DNA from: Planctomycetota bacterium
Lineage (GTDB): Bacteria > Planctomycetota > Planctomycetia > Pirellulales > Pirellulaceae
DNA: 48,021 nucleotides
Direction of reading: 5' to 3'
Assembly: GCA_026692885.1 (NCBI GenBank)
Contig: JAPLNJ010001195.1
Span: 1-48,021, forward strand
The notes beneath the pieces are model-generated. The model saw only the letters and a program-made list of their open reading frames with translations. It had not been told where the DNA came from and did not search any database. Shown here piece by piece: positions 44,177-48,021 of the stretch; within the stretch, counting starts at the first letter, position 1; every line of letters starts with the position of its first letter. A program made the translations under genes and the position numbers.

Positions 44177-44613
44177 GACCGACGTCGGGGCGTCCTCCTG
44201 GTCTCGCCCGCCCCGCCTCGCGGACGGCCAGCGGCAACCAAGTTGGCCTCTTCGCGGGGGTCCCAATTTTTCGGTGGGGGCTGGTAAGTGGCTGTAAAGA
44301 AATGACCTGGCAGATCGGTGGTAGGACGGATTGACACTTCGGCCCCGAAACATCGGGCCGAAGTGCCAATCCGTCCTACGGTCAAACTGCGGACTTGTTC
44401 TTTTCCAGCCACTAAGCCGAATCCTTGTACCCCGGGTCGGAACCTGTCATACTCATGCGGAGTTCTCTGTAGGAGGAAGGCGGCTCTGGAACTCGAATCC
44501 GAGTGGTCAATTTGGTCTTCATTGGCATTTTCCAGCCTGCGGCGATGCGGTATCGTGGCAGGCTGGCAGCTATCTTCGGCTTGGCTTTGTCACTTATTTC
44601 TAGGGAGAATCTG
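44177..44613. other. Intergenic region with nested palindrome
   Basis: This 437-nt region lies between the TPR gene and the DUF1559 gene. It holds the palindrome at 44287-44413. The last 200 nt form the leader of the DUF1559 gene, with no recognised gene. No clear terminator was seen. Confidence 0.5.
44287..44413. repeat. Nested palindrome
   Basis: The inner arms 44321-44345 and 44355-44379 (GTAGGACGGATTG...) differ at one of 25 positions. Weaker outer arms AGTGGCTG...AAAG (44287 onward and ending 44413) surround them. The inner arm starts with the same GTAGGACGG as the coding insert at 21623. Confidence 0.82.
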
Positions 44614-45645
44614 ATGTCCTCGTCCAGAAGGAACAGGCAGGCATTCACGCTTGTCGAACTGCTCGTGGTGATTGCCATCATTGGCATCCTCGTTGCGCTC
44701 TTGTTGCCTGCGATCCAGGCCGCCCGCGAGGCGGCCCGCCGCAGCCAGTGCTCGAACAATCTCAAGCAAATTGGCTTGGCTCTGCAAAATCATCACGACA
44801 TTTACAAACGCCTCCCGCCAGGAAACGCTCAAGACCAGATGCCCTTTAGCCCCTCCATCGGCGGCGGCGCCGGCTGGGGCAGCAACTGGCCTGTGTACAT
44901 CCTGCCGTATGTCGAACTGCAGAGCATCTATGACCAATGGGACTTCACCCAAGGAGGGAATTCGGGAGTCTTCAATAACACCAATATTGCCTTGAGAAAT
45001 GGCTTGCTCCTCCCGGGCTTCAAGTGCCCCTCGTCGCCGCTGCCCGCGATGTGCGTAAACCAGAACACGACCGCGGCGATCAATTATGTGGGAATCTCCG
45101 GCGCCATCAACGGCTTGATTCTTGGCTATGCGGAAGGCCGGACCAACGGCGGAGGTTCTGGTATCATCTGCGCTGGCGGCGTCCTGTACCCCAACAGCAA
45201 GATCAACTACCGCGACATTACGGATGGCACCAGCAATGTTCTCGCCGTCAGCGAGCACGGGGATTTCATGATCAGCCAGGACCGTTCGAAGAAAGACTGG
45301 CGCGCGAGCCAGCCCTGGGGTTGGTCGATTGGCGCGTGCCAAAACACCAGCCCGCCGGGCTACATGTCAGGCGGGGATAACCGCACGTTCGGCTGCATGA
45401 CGATTCGCTATGCGATCAACAACAAAGACAACAACGGTCTTGGCTGGGGCAATGGGAATGGAAACGGGGCAGACGGAGTCTGCCTCGACTCAGGAGCCAA
45501 CACCCCGCTCAACTCAACTCATCCGGGAGGAGTTCTGTCGCTGTTGTGCGACGGTTCGGTTCGCTTCTTGGCCGACGCGACCACGCTGGATATACTCGCC
45601 CGTCTAGCCACTCGCGACGACGCTTTGCCGTTGCCTTCGTACTGA
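44614..45645 (+). CDS. DUF1559 protein (pilin-like, type IV prepilin N-terminus)
   Basis: This 343-residue member of a large planctomycete-specific family starts at the ATG at 44614, with AGGGAGA about 6 nt upstream. It begins with a type IV prepilin signal and helix: after a short basic leader comes AFTLVELLVVIAIIGILVAL, then LLPAIQAAREAARRSQCSNN. The mature part (LKQIGLALQNHHDIYKRLPP, YRDITDGTSNVLAVSEHGDF) and the C-terminal H-x-GG...CDGSVRF block are family hallmarks. These proteins probably form pseudopili or surface-associated fibres. Genomes of this phylum often have dozens. It lies 122 nt before a lipoprotein/CRTAC1 pair. Exact function is unknown. Confidence 0.93.
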   Translation: MSSSRRNRQAFTLVELLVVIAIIGILVALLLPAIQAAREAARRSQCSNNLKQIGLALQNHHDIYKRLPPGNAQDQMPFSPSIGGGAGWGSNWPVYILPYVELQSIYDQWDFTQGGNSGVFNNTNIALRNGLLLPGFKCPSSPLPAMCVNQNTTAAINYVGISGAINGLILGYAEGRTNGGGSGIICAGGVLYPNSKINYRDITDGTSNVLAVSEHGDFMISQDRSKKDWRASQPWGWSIGACQNTSPPGYMSGGDNRTFGCMTIRYAINNKDNNGLGWGNGNGNGADGVCLDSGANTPLNSTHPGGVLSLLCDGSVRFLADATTLDILARLATRDDALPLPSY

Positions 45646-45677
45646 GCTTATCGCGTAGCAGAACATCGGGCGGCCGA

Positions 45678-45698
45678 GGAACGTCGCCCGGACGTTCC
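45678..45698. other. Hairpin between the DUF1559 and lipoprotein genes
   Basis: GGAACGT and ACGTTCC form a 7-bp perfect stem with a 7-nt loop, 30-odd nt after the DUF1559 stop. No U-run follows. It may stabilise the upstream message or separate expression levels of the two genes. Confidence 0.35.
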
Positions 45699-45767
45699 CG
45701 GTCCGCAAGGCATTCTTCCCGCTCGTGATTGCACGTTCCGTACACCCTTAACTGCGAGAGATCATAC

Positions 45768-46169
45768 GTGTTCCGACACATCTGCCTCGTTGCGTTGTTG
45801 CTCATTGGTATGACCTTGTCCGGTTGTGGCGGAGGTGGCAGGCCAGTGCCCAAGCGATTCCCTGTCAGCGGCACGGTCACCCTGGACGGTCAACCGTTGG
45901 CCGAGGGCGTGATCTACTTCAAGACGATCGAGAAGGGCTCGAGCGAACCCTGTGACATCCACGGCGGGGAATTCAAGGGTCAGGCCGAGGCCGGCGATCG
46001 CCGCGTCGAAATCTGTCGGTTCCGCACGACGGTCCAGGACGCCAACGGGATGAAGACCGAGATCCAAGAGAATCTTATCCCCGCGCGCTACAACACCGAA
46101 AGTACGCTGACCGCCAAAGTCACGCCGGCAGGTCCCAACCAGTTCAAGTTTGAACTTATTGCCAAATGA
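45768..46169 (+). CDS. Transthyretin/carboxypeptidase-regulatory-like lipoprotein
   Basis: This 133-residue protein starts at a GTG at 45768 with GAGAG about 7 nt upstream. The N-terminus is a lipoprotein signal (LVALLLIGMTLSGCG, Cys near residue 20). The rest is a small beta-sandwich of the carboxypeptidase-regulatory-like or transthyretin-like kind, with FPVSGTVTLDGQPLAEGVIY as hallmark and IPARYNTESTLTAKVTPAG at the end. This type is very common next to DUF1559 genes in planctomycetes. The stop overlaps the ATG of the CRTAC1-like gene in an ATGA, so both proteins are made together. The role at the cell surface is unknown. Confidence 0.88.
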   Translation: MFRHICLVALLLIGMTLSGCGGGGRPVPKRFPVSGTVTLDGQPLAEGVIYFKTIEKGSSEPCDIHGGEFKGQAEAGDRRVEICRFRTTVQDANGMKTEIQENLIPARYNTESTLTAKVTPAGPNQFKFELIAK

Positions 46170-47884
46170 GAGGTTGGCATTCCCGGTGTACGACGTGGTC
46201 GGCCTTGTGTGCCGCGCTGTGCTTGGGGGACGCCGCGCCGGCGGCCAGTCCGATCCTGCTCCGCGACGTGACCCGCCAGACCGGCATCACGTTCCAGCAC
46301 ACCGACGGCAGCAGCGGACGACGGTATATCGTGGAAACGGTGGCCTCCGGCGTGGCCACCTTCGATTACGACGGCGATGGTCTGACGGATATCTTTTTTC
46401 TCAATGGGTCCCCGCTGGCGGGCGCCGCCGCGGACCCGCCGTCCCGTCCCGCCTTGTACCGCAATTGCGGCGGGGGGACGTTCCAGGAGATGACCCTGCC
46501 GTCCGGGTTGGGGAAGACCGGCTACGGCTTGGCCGTGGCGGTGGGCGATTACGACAATGATGGTTACCCGGACGTGTACGTGAGCCATTTCGGGCCCAAT
46601 GTCTTCTACCGGAACAATGGCGACGGGACCTTCACGGACGTTACGATCGCCACTGGAACGGCCGGGGGCGACAGCCAGAAAGTGGGGGCCGGCGTCAGTT
46701 TTCTTGACGCGGATGGTGATGGCTGCCTCGATCTGTTCGTGGCCAACTATCTCCGATTCTCCAACGACCGGCACGTGACCGCTCTGCGACGCGGGGTGCC
46801 CGTATACGCCAGCCCCGAACAGTATCCGCCCTGGCCCGCTGCGCTGTACCACAACCGGGGCGACGGCACCTTCAGCGATGTCAGCCGGGAATCAGGCGTC
46901 AGCCAGTCCGCCGGGCGCGGGATGGGGATCGTGTGTGCCGACTACGACAACGACGGCAGCACAGACATCTTCGTGGCCAACGACGGATCCCCCAATTCCC
47001 TGCTGCACAACGACGGCCGGGGCCGGTTCCAGGACGTGGGCGTGGCCGCGGGGATTGCCTATGACTACCAAGGCCGGGTCCAGGGAAGCATGGGCGTCGA
47101 TTGTGGAGACTACGACAACGACGGCCTGCTGGATTTTTACAAGACCGCCTTCCAAAGGCAAATGGCCACGCTTTACCGGAATCTGGGCCGGGGCCTGTTT
47201 GACGACGTAACCCTCGTCTCTGGTGCCGGGGCGGGAACGTCGCAGAACGTGACTTGGGGCTGCGCCTTCGTGGACCTCGACAACGACGGCGACCGTGATC
47301 TGTTTGTCGCCTGCGGCCACGTCTACGACAACGTGGAACGGTTCGACGACACGACTTCCTATCGCGCGCGGAACCTCGTACTGCAAAACATCCTACGGGA
47401 AACGGGTCAGGCCAAGTTCGTCGATATCTCCGATCGGTGTGGCGACGGACTGCAGGCGCGGCAGAGCAGTCGCGGTGTGGCCGCGGATGACTTGGACAAC
47501 GATGGCGCTATCGACCTGGTTGTTCTCAACTCCCGCGCATTACCCACGATCGTGAGGAACCTCCTGAACGAGACGGGGTCTCACAACCATTGGCTGGACA
47601 TCCGGCTGCAGGGCAGACGCACGAATCGTGATGGCGTGGGGGCCCAGGTCAAGGTCGTCGCCGGAGACTTGATCCAGCTGGACGAAGTCCATAGCGGACG
47701 CGGATACCAAAGCCATTACGGTACGCGTCTGCACTTCGGGTTAGGGCCGCACGACCGCGCCGACCGCATCGAGGTCCGCTGGATCGGCGGCGGGGTCGAC
47801 GTGCTCAAGAATGTCGCCGTCGACCGCAGCCTGTTGATTACCGAGGGATCTGGACAACCTGGATTCCTCGGTCATGGGCCGTGA
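46166..47884 (+). CDS. CRTAC1-like FG-GAP/UnbV-domain secreted protein
   Basis: This 572-residue protein has an N-terminal signal (WSALCAALCLGDAAPAAS). It is a beta-propeller built from FG-GAP/VCBS-like repeats with calcium-binding DxDxDG loops, such as FDYDGDGLTDIFFLN, GDYDNDGYPDVYVSH, LDADGDGCLDLFVAN and VDLDNDGDRDLFVAC. The C-terminal part (about 475-565) is an ASPIC/UnbV domain, GVGAQVKVVAGDLIQLDEVH followed by YGTRLHFGLG. It overlaps the upstream lipoprotein gene by 4 nt (ATGA). Such proteins are exported and probably bind ligands or surfaces in a calcium-dependent way. The TPR proteins that often accompany CRTAC1 genes in this phylum have a possible counterpart at 42926. Confidence 0.92.
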   Translation: MRGWHSRCTTWSALCAALCLGDAAPAASPILLRDVTRQTGITFQHTDGSSGRRYIVETVASGVATFDYDGDGLTDIFFLNGSPLAGAAADPPSRPALYRNCGGGTFQEMTLPSGLGKTGYGLAVAVGDYDNDGYPDVYVSHFGPNVFYRNNGDGTFTDVTIATGTAGGDSQKVGAGVSFLDADGDGCLDLFVANYLRFSNDRHVTALRRGVPVYASPEQYPPWPAALYHNRGDGTFSDVSRESGVSQSAGRGMGIVCADYDNDGSTDIFVANDGSPNSLLHNDGRGRFQDVGVAAGIAYDYQGRVQGSMGVDCGDYDNDGLLDFYKTAFQRQMATLYRNLGRGLFDDVTLVSGAGAGTSQNVTWGCAFVDLDNDGDRDLFVACGHVYDNVERFDDTTSYRARNLVLQNILRETGQAKFVDISDRCGDGLQARQSSRGVAADDLDNDGAIDLVVLNSRALPTIVRNLLNETGSHNHWLDIRLQGRRTNRDGVGAQVKVVAGDLIQLDEVHSGRGYQSHYGTRLHFGLGPHDRADRIEVRWIGGGVDVLKNVAVDRSLLITEGSGQPGFLGHGP

Positions 47885-47899
47885 TTTGGCACGGAGGCG

Positions 47900-47935
47900 T
47901 TGATCGTAACACTGCGAAATGCCGTCACTGCCAGC
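47900..47935. repeat. Fragment of the 32146-type palindrome arm
   Basis: TTGATCGTAACACTGCGAAA, then TGCC, repeats the outer arm of the nested palindrome at 32146-32286 with one or two changes. The partner arm, if present, lies beyond the right edge. Nothing else was recognised from 47936 to 48021. Confidence 0.7.
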
Positions 47936-48021
47936 TGGTTCCGTCCGAGAAGCTCCCGACGTAAGTCGGTGGGAGTGTTACCGCCCTGTGCCTAACCCGG
48001 AGCCCCATAAACGACCGGCCC

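Overview
The window is about 48 kb of GC-rich bacterial chromosome, almost certainly from the phylum Planctomycetota. The support is a DUF1559 pilin-like protein, a CRTAC1/UnbV-type FG-GAP protein next to a transthyretin-like lipoprotein, a kinase with an anti-sigma-type zinc finger, very large secreted glycosidase-like proteins, and many interspersed palindromic repeats of a kind I associate with this phylum. Order and genus cannot be fixed from the sequence.

Layout. (1) 1-7007, minus strand: a type III restriction-modification cassette. It runs mod (beta-class N6-adenine methyltransferase), OLD/DUF3696-like ATPase, PIN-like nuclease, then res (DEAH helicase/nuclease, cut by the left edge). 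The ATPase and PIN genes sit between mod and res and overlap by ATGA. This is the best candidate for an under-described defence system. (2) 7471-8409: two toxin-antitoxin loci whose antitoxins are intact and whose toxins (ParE-like and HigB-like) survive only as fragments. (3) 8480-25649: three giant secreted glycoside-hydrolase-like proteins, a divergent NagB-family protein, a membrane Ser/Thr kinase with a beta-helix-like ectodomain, and a secreted SUMF1/FGE-like protein. Remnants of a DUF4160 gene and possibly an SGNH hydrolase lie between them. (4) 25926-31191: a glycine cleavage operon, gcvT-gcvH-gcvPA-gcvPB, ending in a LipM-like octanoyltransferase that probably modifies GcvH. (5) 31399-34539: an FHA protein, an ECF sigma factor with its overlapping zinc-type anti-sigma factor, and a small conserved protein followed by a clear intrinsic terminator. 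(6) 34833-39470 onward: a TPR lipoprotein, serine biosynthesis genes serC and serA, a GT2 glycosyltransferase and a GT87-like polytopic membrane glycosyltransferase. (7) 41798-44176: an Rpn-type PD-(D/E)XK nuclease inside a nest of palindromes, a duplicated scrap of the GT87-like gene, and a TPR membrane protein. (8) 44614-47884: a DUF1559 protein, a lipoprotein and a CRTAC1-like protein. The last two overlap by ATGA.

Serine (serC, serA) and glycine/one-carbon metabolism (gcv, lipM) lie close together and could share metabolic flux, although they are not one operon. Superimposed on the genes is a second layer: more than a dozen imperfect palindromes, several nested inside one another. At least two are inserted in frame inside coding sequences (21623-21671 and 40373-40459). 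No RAYT/Y1 transposase that might move them is visible in the window. No rRNA, tRNA or CRISPR array was seen.
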